From JALHMI01 sp964598535 (GTDB taxonomy: Bacteria; Planctomycetota; Planctomycetia; Pirellulales; PALSA-1355), in contig CAZRCI010000015.1 of assembly GCA_964598535.1 (NCBI GenBank), forward strand, positions 55,021 through 119,020: a DNA stretch of 64,000 nucleotides, written 5' to 3'. The translations under genes and the position numbers were made by a program. Each line of letters begins with the position of its first letter. Positions within the stretch are counted from its first letter, which is position 1. Below, piece after piece: positions 56,927 through 64,000 of this stretch. The notes below the pieces were generated by a model that made no database searches, was not told the origin of the DNA, and was given only the letters and a program-made list of their open reading frames with translations.

Positions 56927-58378
56927 ATGGGATCGACAAGCGTCAAGTTCTCCGGCGACCCGCAGCAGCTCCTGCAGGCCTACCAACAAGTGATCGCCGC
57001 CAACGTCAAGCTGCAGGAGCAGCTCGCGAACACGGCCCGGCAATCGAAACGCGATCGGGATGCGGTCACCACCCACATCTCGCGCGAGATCGGCTCGCTC
57101 AAGTCGCTGGGCATGAGCTATCTCACGCTCAGCACCGCCGTCGGCGCGGTCACGCGCGCGCACGACGAATGGCGCCAACGGCTGAGCGACATCGCCGCCA
57201 AGGCCAAGGAAACCAATCGCGAATTGGTGTCCACGATCGTGCTGGCCGGCCAGGCGGCCAACGCCGGCGAGATCGCCAAGCGCCTGGGATCGATCCCAGG
57301 CGTGTCGGGCGGCCAGGCGCGCGCCATGTTCGAGGGACTCACCGGCGGGGCCAACAACCAGGCCTCGCATGGCCGTTTGCTGAGCCTCACCGAGGCTACC
57401 GCGCCGCTCGCGGCGATGGGGATCGACCTCAAGGCGTTCGGCCAGTTCGTGGGCGACATGGCCAACCACGAGACGCGCACCGCACCGGAAACGCTGGTCG
57501 GGCGAGCCTTCCAGATCTACACGCAGCCCGGCGCGGAAAAGCTGGTCGGCGCGAAGATGGCCGGCCCCATCCGTAAGCTGGTCGCGTCCGGCATGTCGCA
57601 GGAGGAGGCCTGGGCGCTCGCGCTCGAGGCGAACAACAAGGGCGTGCCCGGCCTGGTGGGGCAGCTCGCCGAGCTGGTGGCGAATCCCTACGAGGCGCCC
57701 GACACCAAGGGCCGCACGCGGCTGACGCCCGAGGAGGCCGCGAAGACCCGTCTCGCCTCCGCGGCGACTCCGAACGAGCGCCGCGCGCTGCTCATGGGCG
57801 ACGAGGAGGTGGGGCGCGCCGCGGGGCTCGACGTGGCCGGCCTGGCGCTGCTCGATCGCGACGTGATCGCCACCAGCCGGCGCGAGCTCACCAGTAACCT
57901 CACCCTGCCGCAGGAAATCGCTCGGGCGATCGCCGCCATGCCGCAAGGCACCGCCCTCCTGAACGCACACGAGGGTGAACTACGCAAGGGTGCGAGGTCT
58001 CGTGCTGTCTCCGAAGTTGCGAAGGACTGGGCCAAATCCGAGGAGCTCTATGAAGCCAACCAAATTGGTAAGGGTCCTTGGGGGGCAGCGCTGAGCTGGA
58101 TGAATCGTTTTGTTAACACATACGCAACGTTAGGCCTGGCCAGTCCTGCAGAGCGACTCGCCGATATTGATGATTTGTTGCCGACGTTCGTCGAGGAAAG
58201 GAATCGCGAGGCGGGTTATCGGCGCTTTACCTCCGGAGGCATGTACACCGACGAGGCCCAGCGGCGTGACGCGGACGCGCTGGCCGAGCTCACGCGCCAA
58301 ACGAAGCGCCTGGCCGACGCGATGGAACGTCTCCGCGGCGGCGGTCCCGCGCGGGTCGACAACAACAACGAGCGCTAA
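56927..58378 (+). CDS. Tape measure protein candidate (short)
   Basis: 483 residues; ATG 56927 lies just after the frameshift product. The N-terminus is helical with Gln-rich heptads (DPQQLLQAYQQVIAANVKLQ, then EQLANTARQSKRDRD), typical of tape measure proteins. A later hydrophobic stretch (LGMSYLTLSTAVGAVTRA) may enter the host membrane. The length is small for a siphovirus, implying a tail of roughly 70 nm if the usual residue-per-length rule holds. Bases about 57990-58200 are less GC-rich than their surroundings, which suggests a recombined patch. Confidence 0.6.
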   Translation: MGSTSVKFSGDPQQLLQAYQQVIAANVKLQEQLANTARQSKRDRDAVTTHISREIGSLKSLGMSYLTLSTAVGAVTRAHDEWRQRLSDIAAKAKETNRELVSTIVLAGQAANAGEIAKRLGSIPGVSGGQARAMFEGLTGGANNQASHGRLLSLTEATAPLAAMGIDLKAFGQFVGDMANHETRTAPETLVGRAFQIYTQPGAEKLVGAKMAGPIRKLVASGMSQEEAWALALEANNKGVPGLVGQLAELVANPYEAPDTKGRTRLTPEEAAKTRLASAATPNERRALLMGDEEVGRAAGLDVAGLALLDRDVIATSRRELTSNLTLPQEIARAIAAMPQGTALLNAHEGELRKGARSRAVSEVAKDWAKSEELYEANQIGKGPWGAALSWMNRFVNTYATLGLASPAERLADIDDLLPTFVEERNREAGYRRFTSGGMYTDEAQRRDADALAELTRQTKRLADAMERLRGGGPARVDNNNER

Positions 58379-58381
58379 ACG

Positions 58382-58801
58382 ATGCTGCAGCAGGCCATCG
58401 GGCAATTCGCGTTCCTCGATTTGATGGGCAACCCCGAACCCGTCAAACGCCAGATCGGCGCGCTGGCCCGCGCCGGCGTGAACGGCCATACGATCATCGA
58501 TGACGGCGAGCGCGGGCGGCCGTTCCAGCTCGTCAGCCGCGTCGACCAGGCGGACCTGGCGCAGGGCCGGGCCACCTTCCGCCAATACTGCACGCTGCTC
58601 GGGGCGGACCCGGTCGACCTGGTGTGGCAAGACCTCGACCTCGTGACCGAGTCTTACCAGGTGCTCGTGCTGGACGTCGCGCAGCGCGCGCTGCACGCGC
58701 TGGCCTGGGGATCTGTCGGCGGCCTGCATCCGCCCAGCCTGGCCTGGCTCGAGTGCGAATGGACGCTACTCGCGATCGCGATTCCGCAACCCCAACCGTA
58801 G
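58382..58801 (+). CDS. Unknown tail protein after the tape measure gene
   Basis: 139 residues from ATG 58382. It reads MLQQAIGQFAFLDLMGNPEP, then RPFQLVSRVDQADLAQGRAT, ending PPSLAWLECEWTLLAIAIPQ. No enzyme motif or membrane span. Its position after the tape measure suits a tail-tip or baseplate component, and Trp-rich beta text near the end supports a structural role. Confidence 0.55.
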   Translation: MLQQAIGQFAFLDLMGNPEPVKRQIGALARAGVNGHTIIDDGERGRPFQLVSRVDQADLAQGRATFRQYCTLLGADPVDLVWQDLDLVTESYQVLVLDVAQRALHALAWGSVGGLHPPSLAWLECEWTLLAIAIPQPQP

Positions 58802-58814
58802 GAGACGTTCGGAG

Positions 58815-59306
58815 ATGGCCACCACCGTCAAAACCACGCTGGCCTTTCAGGCGACGACGATCGAAACGCTCGATCCGGCCGAGACGCCGGGCGTTTCCAA
58901 TCGCCAGATCACGCACGAGGGCTTCAACGTCAAGCGCGTGCTGGACGGCGCGACGACGCCCGCCCTCTCGCTGGTGTCCGAACAGACGCTGGGCGCGGCG
59001 AGCGGCACGATCGACTTGACCGCGGTGCCCACCACGCAGGGCGCGGAGAGCGCGCTGGGGCTGCGGCTGAAAGTGATCCGCGTCAACAACCGGGGCGCGC
59101 ATCCGCTGGTGCTCAGCGCGGGGGCGAGCAACGGCTACGCGCTGCCGGGCGGAGTGTCGATCACGGTGCCGCCCGGCGGCGTCACGCTGCAGCTCGTGGG
59201 CGATGCGCTGGGCACGATCGACGCGACCCACAAGACGCTCGATTTCACGTTCCACGCCGGCGACCAGGCCGACCTGACGTTGTTGTTCGGTCCGCCGCCG
59301 GCTTAG
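58815..59306 (+). CDS. Unknown beta-rich tail protein
   Basis: 163 residues; AGGAGACG precedes ATG 58815. The sequence is mostly beta-strand with Gly/Thr turns (SNRQITHEGFNVKRVLDGAT; GYALPGGVSITVPPGGVTLQ). No catalytic motif is visible. It is likely a small structural part of the tail tip; function cannot be given. Confidence 0.55.
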   Translation: MATTVKTTLAFQATTIETLDPAETPGVSNRQITHEGFNVKRVLDGATTPALSLVSEQTLGAASGTIDLTAVPTTQGAESALGLRLKVIRVNNRGAHPLVLSAGASNGYALPGGVSITVPPGGVTLQLVGDALGTIDATHKTLDFTFHAGDQADLTLLFGPPPA

Positions 59307-59322
59307 GCCCAGGAGTTTCCGC

Positions 59323-60912
59323 ATGGATCCCTCGCAATACACCGGCGCGCTGCTGTGGCTCCCGCCCGTCGCCGCGAGGCTCTGGACCGGAGCGGTCGGC
59401 GCCTCGAGCAATCCCGTCAACCTCGACGATCCGATCCAGCATGCGGATAGCGGGATCGCCAATCGAGTCCTCAGTCAGGCCGGCGCGGCGAACCGCCCGC
59501 TCTACCAGGGCGACGGCTGGATTTACTGCGGCCTCGCGACCGCGAATCGCTGGTTCACGCTCGATGGCTCCGCGGGTGTCTTCGATGCCTTTCACGCGTC
59601 CGGGTCCGGCGGGATCATGGTCGCCTTTCAGCGGCTGAACGCCGACGCGGCCGCCCAAGAAATGATTTTTGCGAATCACAATGCGAGCGTGGGGCGGCAA
59701 GGGTTTACGCTGCAGGTGAACACCGCGGAAAACGTCGTATTCACGCTGGACGTGGGCGGCGCAACGATCGGCAGCCTGAACGTGGGCAATGTGGCCGACA
59801 CGGCCACGCACGTCGTCGAGATCCGCTTGCAGGGCGGACGGATCTGGGGACGCCTCGACCAGCGCGCCCCGGTGACTGCCAGCCTCACGGGCGCTCTCGG
59901 CGCTGGCTCCGCGTCGAGCATCCTGCGCGTGGGGGTGCGCGAGGGCAATACGCTGCCGGCGAACATGCGTTTGCGCGACGGCGTGATCTTCGCGCAGCCC
60001 GCGGTGTCGGCGGATCGGCGAGACTGGTTCGCGCGCAACCCATACGCGTCAGCCAGCGCATCTCTAGATACCACGGTGCTGGTGCTCGGCAAACTCGAAG
60101 TCGTGCTGCGCAAGCTGTGGGCCTGGACCGTGCAGGCGATTCGCCATGACGGTTACACGCTCCTCGACGGCGCGGCCGGACTGTTCCAGGGCACGGTGAT
60201 TTCGATCGGGGGCGCCTGGCACGGCTCGGGTCACGGGTACGAGGCCATCACCGGCACATCGATCACGGGGAACGGACTGCCGCCGGCGGCACTCGCCCCG
60301 GGACTGGTGATCGACGACGCCCTCACGGTCGTGCGCGAGTCGGAGCTGGGCACCACGTTTCTTTTGCGGAGCACGATGCGATTCACGCGCGACGGCTACA
60401 CGGAGCGCATCCGCCTCGAGCGGCGATCGCCGAGCGACGGCAAAACGATCAGCGCCGCCGCGTACCTGTGCTTGGGCACCCGCGCGAAAACCGAAAACCT
60501 CTATGCCTGGTACGACGCCGCGGGGGCGGTGCTGGGCGCGGGTGATTTTGACGCGGCGCCACTCGAAACCGACGTTCCCGCGCCGACGCGCGCCCGCGCG
60601 ATCGTGCAGTTCGACGCGACCGCGGGCAAGGGGCTCGTGACGATCCTGTTGGACCCCGGATCGCTCACGCCGGACCTGTTCATTCGCAGCCGCGCCGAAG
60701 ACAACAAGTTCTACGGGCGCATGCAGGGGCTGGACGGCTCGCCCGCGGGCGCGGTGTTCGTCACCGACTGGGCGTTCGTCGTGATCGAGGCCTCGGCGGC
60801 CACCTGGCAAGCCCTCGCCGGCGAGGTCGTGCGCCAGGCCTTCGCGGCCGCATCGCCAGAAGCCGGTCACGGAATCGTCGCCCTCCACTGGGCCGGGATG
60901 ATCAGTTTTTGA
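59323..60912 (+). CDS. Tail protein with LamG/concanavalin-like lectin fold, adhesin candidate
   Basis: 529 residues; AGGAG lies upstream of ATG 59323. Residues about 60-225 have the strand pattern of LamG-type lectin domains (RWFTLDGSAGVFDAFHASGS, GRQGFTLQVNTAENVVFTLD, IGSLNVGNVADTATHVVEIR). A second beta region lies at about 270-525. LamG domains bind sugars or proteins and are frequent on phage receptor-binding parts. Its position downstream of the tape measure, among tip genes, agrees. No chaperone or protease domain is seen. Confidence 0.6.
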   Translation: MDPSQYTGALLWLPPVAARLWTGAVGASSNPVNLDDPIQHADSGIANRVLSQAGAANRPLYQGDGWIYCGLATANRWFTLDGSAGVFDAFHASGSGGIMVAFQRLNADAAAQEMIFANHNASVGRQGFTLQVNTAENVVFTLDVGGATIGSLNVGNVADTATHVVEIRLQGGRIWGRLDQRAPVTASLTGALGAGSASSILRVGVREGNTLPANMRLRDGVIFAQPAVSADRRDWFARNPYASASASLDTTVLVLGKLEVVLRKLWAWTVQAIRHDGYTLLDGAAGLFQGTVISIGGAWHGSGHGYEAITGTSITGNGLPPAALAPGLVIDDALTVVRESELGTTFLLRSTMRFTRDGYTERIRLERRSPSDGKTISAAAYLCLGTRAKTENLYAWYDAAGAVLGAGDFDAAPLETDVPAPTRARAIVQFDATAGKGLVTILLDPGSLTPDLFIRSRAEDNKFYGRMQGLDGSPAGAVFVTDWAFVVIEASAATWQALAGEVVRQAFAAASPEAGHGIVALHWAGMISF

Positions 60913-60913
60913 A

Positions 60914-60945
60914 ATGTCGGGGTGGCTTTCGCTACCCCAACATTT
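60914..60945 (+). terminator. Hairpin after the LamG-like gene
   Basis: GTCGGGGTGGC and GCTACCCCAAC pair (with two wobble pairs) around TTTC. It is followed by ATTTCTAA and then by CTAACCCC tandem repeats. Terminator-like, without a long T-run. Confidence 0.45.
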
Positions 60946-60971
60946 CTAACCCCTAACCCCTAACCACACAC

Positions 60972-63212
60972 ATGGCCACCGAACTCGTATTTCACGCTCG
61001 CCGGCGGCGCACGCCAGCGGTCAAGGTGTACGTCAAGGAGCGCTGGGCCGACGCGTGGGATATCGAGCCCGATCTTTACTGCGACTCGGTCGTGTTCACG
61101 GCCAACCCGGACATGGCCACCGCGCATTTCACGTGGCGCTATGGCCGCCTGATTCCGCCGGGCAAGACCACCTGGGTGACCGTCGCGCCGTACGACGGCC
61201 TGCGCAATTTCGTCAAAGTGGTGATCGAAGATCCCGACCACGACCGGGCCGCAGACGATCCCTCCGAACCGCCGCCGATCGTCTGGCACGGCATCCTCGA
61301 GCAGGACAGCGGCCAGCAAAAGGGTATCCTCGCCGCGCCGGCCGGCCAGCGCCACAAGGCCGGCACGCAGCGGCTCGTCGCCTATGGCCTCGACCTGATG
61401 CTCGCGCGGCACGTGCTGCGGAGCAGCGCGGTCGATTACGGGAACGGCATCGAGGGCGTGGTCGGACGGGCGGCGCCGTTCAACGCGGCGGCGAACGCGG
61501 GCGCTCCGGACCAGGGCGAAACGGGAAACCGCTCGGCCGACCTGGGCGACAAGCTGACGTATCTATTCGCGTCCGAGCTCGCCGAAGCGCGGCTCTGGTC
61601 GAGCTACGACATCGCGCGGTACCTGCTGGCCTACCAGCCGCCCCCGAACCAGGTCGACGACGTCGTGATCCCGTGGGATCTCGACAGCGCCACGTTCTTG
61701 GGCGGGACGCTGCCCTCGTTCGATACGCCGCGCGTCGCGCAGCAGGCGCGCTCGCTGCGGCAGGTGCTCGACGAGCTGCTCGACCGGCGGCGGCTGCTGG
61801 GCTACACGGTCGACGTCGCGCCGCCCACCGACCTGACGCCCACGGAATCGGTCGTGCTGCGCTGCTTCACCTTCGCGCCCAGCGCGATCGAGTACGAAGG
61901 CCATGCGATCGGCGCCAACCAGGACCAGGTGTCGCTGGTGTTCGACGGCGAGGCGGCGCTCGAGAGCGCGGTCGTGCGCCGCGCGAGCCTCGAGCAAGTG
62001 GACCAGGTGGTGTGCCAGGGCGAGCGGGCCGTCGCCTGCTTCACGATCGTCGCCGGCGGCGACGTGCTCACGCCCACGGGCACGCTCGTGCCCGGCTGGA
62101 CGCTCGCGCAGCAGAACGACTACAACGCGGGTGCCTCGGGAGTGGCCGGCTATGGCGACCTGGATCTTTACCAGCAGCAACAGCTCAACGACGCGGCGCG
62201 GTCGGTCGACCGGCTGCGCCGCGTCTATTCCTATTGGGGACTCGATTCGGTCTGGCAGGGCAAGGTCGGCGCGCCGGGGGCCGAGGTGTCGTATTTCCCG
62301 CGCGCGGCCGACGATCCGACGCCCTTGCCGTATTATTTGCCGCTGCTCAAGTTCCGCAGCCACCTGCCGCTCAAGACCAACCACGACTACAGCGGCGCGC
62401 GGATCGACACGGGCACGGTGCTCGACCACAATCCGCCGGGCCAGAAGTGGGAGTATCTGCCGCCGCTGGTGGGCATCCGCATTCCGCACAGCGTGCCGGA
62501 CCGCTGGCAGCTCGTCGATCGGCTGTCGAGCTCGGTCGAGTCGCTGGCCGCGCCTTCGCTGGGACTGGAGGACGGCTACAAATGGTCGGCCGGCGTGCGG
62601 ATGCAGGACGATTGGCCGGGCATCGTCGTCAGCGTCAGCGGGCAGCCGCAGCACGTGCTGGCCAAGCACGACTTCACGCCGCTGCCGGAAGACGAGCACA
62701 TCCACACGTTCGATTGGCAGGACGGCCTGTGGGCCACGGTCGCGATGGACGTCGACCGGCACGTCGAGGGCGCTTGGCCGCAGCCGCCGCTGGAAAACGA
62801 AGCCGTGCGGCGGCTGGTAGTGGACCTGGGTGAGCGGTACCAGCAGCACTACGTCGCCGAGTACACGGTGGTGGGGCTCGACGCGTCCGGCGAGAAGATC
62901 GTGAGCGCGGGCGGATTCGTGCGCGACGACACGCCGCGGCTCGAGGCCCTTGCCAGGCTGATCTATGAGTGGTACCGAACGCCCAGGGCGAGCCTCGAAC
63001 TGGTGTTCGGCTACGTCACGGGCCGGCTGCACGTCGGGCAGCTCGTGACGACGATCGGGAAAGGCGACTCGCTGCAGACGGTGAACAGCGTGGTCACGAT
63101 GGTGAAGTACGAGTTCGGCGAAGCCGAGCTGGGCGGCGAGTGCGCGGCGCGCACGCACGTGACGACGCAGTTCGCCGAGTTCGACGCGCGGCGCTTCGTG
63201 GGCGCCGATTAA
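60972..63212 (+). CDS. Large tail tip / baseplate hub protein candidate
   Basis: 746 residues from ATG 60972. Beta-rich with many Trp and Tyr: KVYVKERWADAWDIEPDLYC, TWRYGRLIPPGKTTWVTVAP, VWHGILEQDSGQQKG. Blocks such as ARHVLRSSAVDYGNGIEGVV and WDLDSATFLGGTLPSF repeat in style to the end (LVFGYVTGRLHVGQLVTTIG). Size, beta character and position after the tape measure suit a hub or tip protein (lambda gpJ or T4 gp27-type role). No peptidase or lysozyme motif is seen. A clear ribosome site is not obvious. Confidence 0.55.
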   Translation: MATELVFHARRRRTPAVKVYVKERWADAWDIEPDLYCDSVVFTANPDMATAHFTWRYGRLIPPGKTTWVTVAPYDGLRNFVKVVIEDPDHDRAADDPSEPPPIVWHGILEQDSGQQKGILAAPAGQRHKAGTQRLVAYGLDLMLARHVLRSSAVDYGNGIEGVVGRAAPFNAAANAGAPDQGETGNRSADLGDKLTYLFASELAEARLWSSYDIARYLLAYQPPPNQVDDVVIPWDLDSATFLGGTLPSFDTPRVAQQARSLRQVLDELLDRRRLLGYTVDVAPPTDLTPTESVVLRCFTFAPSAIEYEGHAIGANQDQVSLVFDGEAALESAVVRRASLEQVDQVVCQGERAVACFTIVAGGDVLTPTGTLVPGWTLAQQNDYNAGASGVAGYGDLDLYQQQQLNDAARSVDRLRRVYSYWGLDSVWQGKVGAPGAEVSYFPRAADDPTPLPYYLPLLKFRSHLPLKTNHDYSGARIDTGTVLDHNPPGQKWEYLPPLVGIRIPHSVPDRWQLVDRLSSSVESLAAPSLGLEDGYKWSAGVRMQDDWPGIVVSVSGQPQHVLAKHDFTPLPEDEHIHTFDWQDGLWATVAMDVDRHVEGAWPQPPLENEAVRRLVVDLGERYQQHYVAEYTVVGLDASGEKIVSAGGFVRDDTPRLEALARLIYEWYRTPRASLELVFGYVTGRLHVGQLVTTIGKGDSLQTVNSVVTMVKYEFGEAELGGECAARTHVTTQFAEFDARRFVGAD

Positions 63213-63234
63213 GGAGGCTGGCGAAAGGCAATAC

Positions 63235-64000
63235 ATGGCGCGCGATCCTCTCACCGACCGGGTGGCCGATCTCGAGCGCGAGCTCGGCCGGCTGAAGCAC
63301 GACACCGCGCGCAGCGCCACGCGCGACGGCCGGCTGGCGGCGGCCCGCCGCTGGTGGGCGCGCACCGTGCGTCTGGACAGCGCGTATCCGCACCGCGCCG
63401 CCAAGCCCAACACGTATCCGTTCGTGCTGCTCGAGGGCAGCACGCCGGACAACAATCCGGGCAGCCAGCCCGTGACCTGGCAGGATCGCCAGACGACCGC
63501 TCGCGACACGGTGACCGCGATCGCCGACGACGCCGGCGGCTATCACTATATCCCCGAGGGGACCATCCTCGAGGTGTGGCACGCAGGCGGCCGCTGGTGG
63601 ACCGACTGGCGGCCCGGGGGCGTGTTCTGCGCCGTGCCGCCCTGCGGGCTGGGCATCCCGGCGCGCGCGGGCGACACGCCTGGCAAGACCGAGTGCTGCC
63701 TGTTCCAGATCCTCAACGATAAGCTGGTGCCCGTCGTGGACGCCGAGGGCCAGCCGTGGCGCGAGCCGATCTACAACGTCGGCGAGCACGCCATTCCGCC
63801 CCTGGAGCCGCCGGGGCGCCAATATGTGCTCGTCGAGCCCGACCGCCTGGGACAGTGGGCTTGTGAGCCCCCGCCGCGTGCGGCCACCACGACGACGACC
63901 GACACTCCCGGTTCCTCGACGACGACCAGCGCCGCGCCAACCTCCACGACCACCACCACGTTCGCGCCGGTCTGCACGGGCACGGCCAAGTGGACCTGGA
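63235..64000 (+). CDS. Tail protein with coiled-coil start and Thr-rich linker, cut by window edge
   Basis: ATG 63235 opens a frame that stays open to the last base (255 codons). It begins MARDPLTDRVADLERELGRL, a short coiled coil suited to a trimer, then a compact mixed region with paired Cys and Trp (GGRWWTDWRPGGVFCAVPPC). Near the end is a linker rich in Thr and Ser (TTTTTDTPGSSTTTSAAPTS). A trimeric stalk plus flexible linker ahead of a further domain is typical of tail fibres. The true end and any binding domain lie outside the window. Confidence 0.6.
   Translation, partial: MARDPLTDRVADLERELGRLKHDTARSATRDGRLAAARRWWARTVRLDSAYPHRAAKPNTYPFVLLEGSTPDNNPGSQPVTWQDRQTTARDTVTAIADDAGGYHYIPEGTILEVWHAGGRWWTDWRPGGVFCAVPPCGLGIPARAGDTPGKTECCLFQILNDKLVPVVDAEGQPWREPIYNVGEHAIPPLEPPGRQYVLVEPDRLGQWACEPPPRAATTTTTDTPGSSTTTSAAPTSTTTTTFAPVCTGTAKWTW

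Larger units (their letters stand above)
28711..64000 (+). mobile_element. Prophage (lambda-like head, siphovirus-type tail), right end not in window
   Basis: The left edge is placed directly after tRNA-Leu; an integrase gene follows at 29473. All genes read rightwards in an integrase-replication-regulation-lysis-packaging-head-tail order. Recognised parts are small and large terminase, portal, S49 protease/capsid fusion, tape measure and tip proteins. Gene ends overlap as ATGA at many junctions, GC content is clearly higher than to the left, and there are almost no long gaps. The attR copy was not visible, so the left border is an inference from gene content and the tRNA. Confidence 0.9.

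Noticed and set aside
60942..60968. Telomere-like CTAACCCC tandem repeats
   Set aside because: Only two to three units in a short gap after a gene; no sign of a linear end.
59323..64000. Diversity-generating retroelement target at a tail adhesin
   Set aside because: No reverse transcriptase, template repeat or variable repeat pair is visible in the window.

Overview
The window joins two different stretches of DNA. From base 1 to about 28.7 kb it is chromosome of a planctomycete, most likely of the Pirellulales type. The signs are a DUF1501 protein with a twin-arginine signal, a planctomycete-type cytochrome c protein, a caspase protein carrying WD40 repeats, many small secreted low-complexity proteins, loose gene spacing and frequent GTG/TTG starts. 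From just after a tRNA-Leu gene (28,626-28,709) to the right edge (64,000) it is a tailed-phage prophage. It is visibly richer in GC, tightly packed, and read almost wholly on the plus strand. Its right end lies outside the window.

Chromosomal part: a partial creatininase-family gene, an enolase-superfamily enzyme, uvrA, an IS relic with a MITE-like inverted-repeat element, tRNA-Arg(CCT), a zinc-ribbon protein, a lemA/M48 protease pair, a bifunctional proline-catabolism enzyme (PutA type), an ICMT-like methyltransferase, the DUF1501 protein with a tiny basic protein beside it, and the acetolactate synthase large subunit. Three small secreted proteins follow (two are tandem paralogues), then a cytochrome c protein, a secreted protein with the caspase-WD40 protein, a CDF metal transporter and a GAF/phosphatase-like regulator. 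Several short repeats lie between genes, including one intergenic family present at 16.1 and 25.5 kb.

Phage part, left to right: a repeat- and hairpin-rich left end with a promoter; a tyrosine integrase; early unknown genes; a tRNA-like gene with a shortened anticodon arm; and a replication-initiator-like gene that carries a cluster of 57-bp repeats plus an AT-rich tract, which I read as the replication origin. Then come many small regulatory or metal-binding genes (HD hydrolase, AP2 DNA-binding protein, CsrA homologue, zinc-motif proteins, sigma-70 factor). Next is a block of envelope-directed enzymes: a YiiX-like hydrolase, a membrane-anchored trypsin-like protease, a membrane-anchored NUC-type endonuclease and a single-span membrane protein.

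The virion genes follow in lambda-like order: Nu1-like small terminase, GpA-type large terminase, a gpW-like protein, portal, and a single polypeptide combining an S49 prohead protease, an acidic scaffold-like stretch and the major capsid protein. After these come connector and tail genes: a probable tail tube, a tail-assembly-chaperone candidate with a -1 frameshift at an A9 run, a short tape measure, tip proteins and an adhesin-like protein. I found no recognisable lytic repressor, and no CRISPR array, diversity-generating retroelement or toxin-antitoxin pair. Strongest leads: the origin inside the initiator gene, the protease-capsid fusion, the frameshift site, the phage CsrA, the aberrant tRNA-like gene, and the envelope protease/nuclease cassette.
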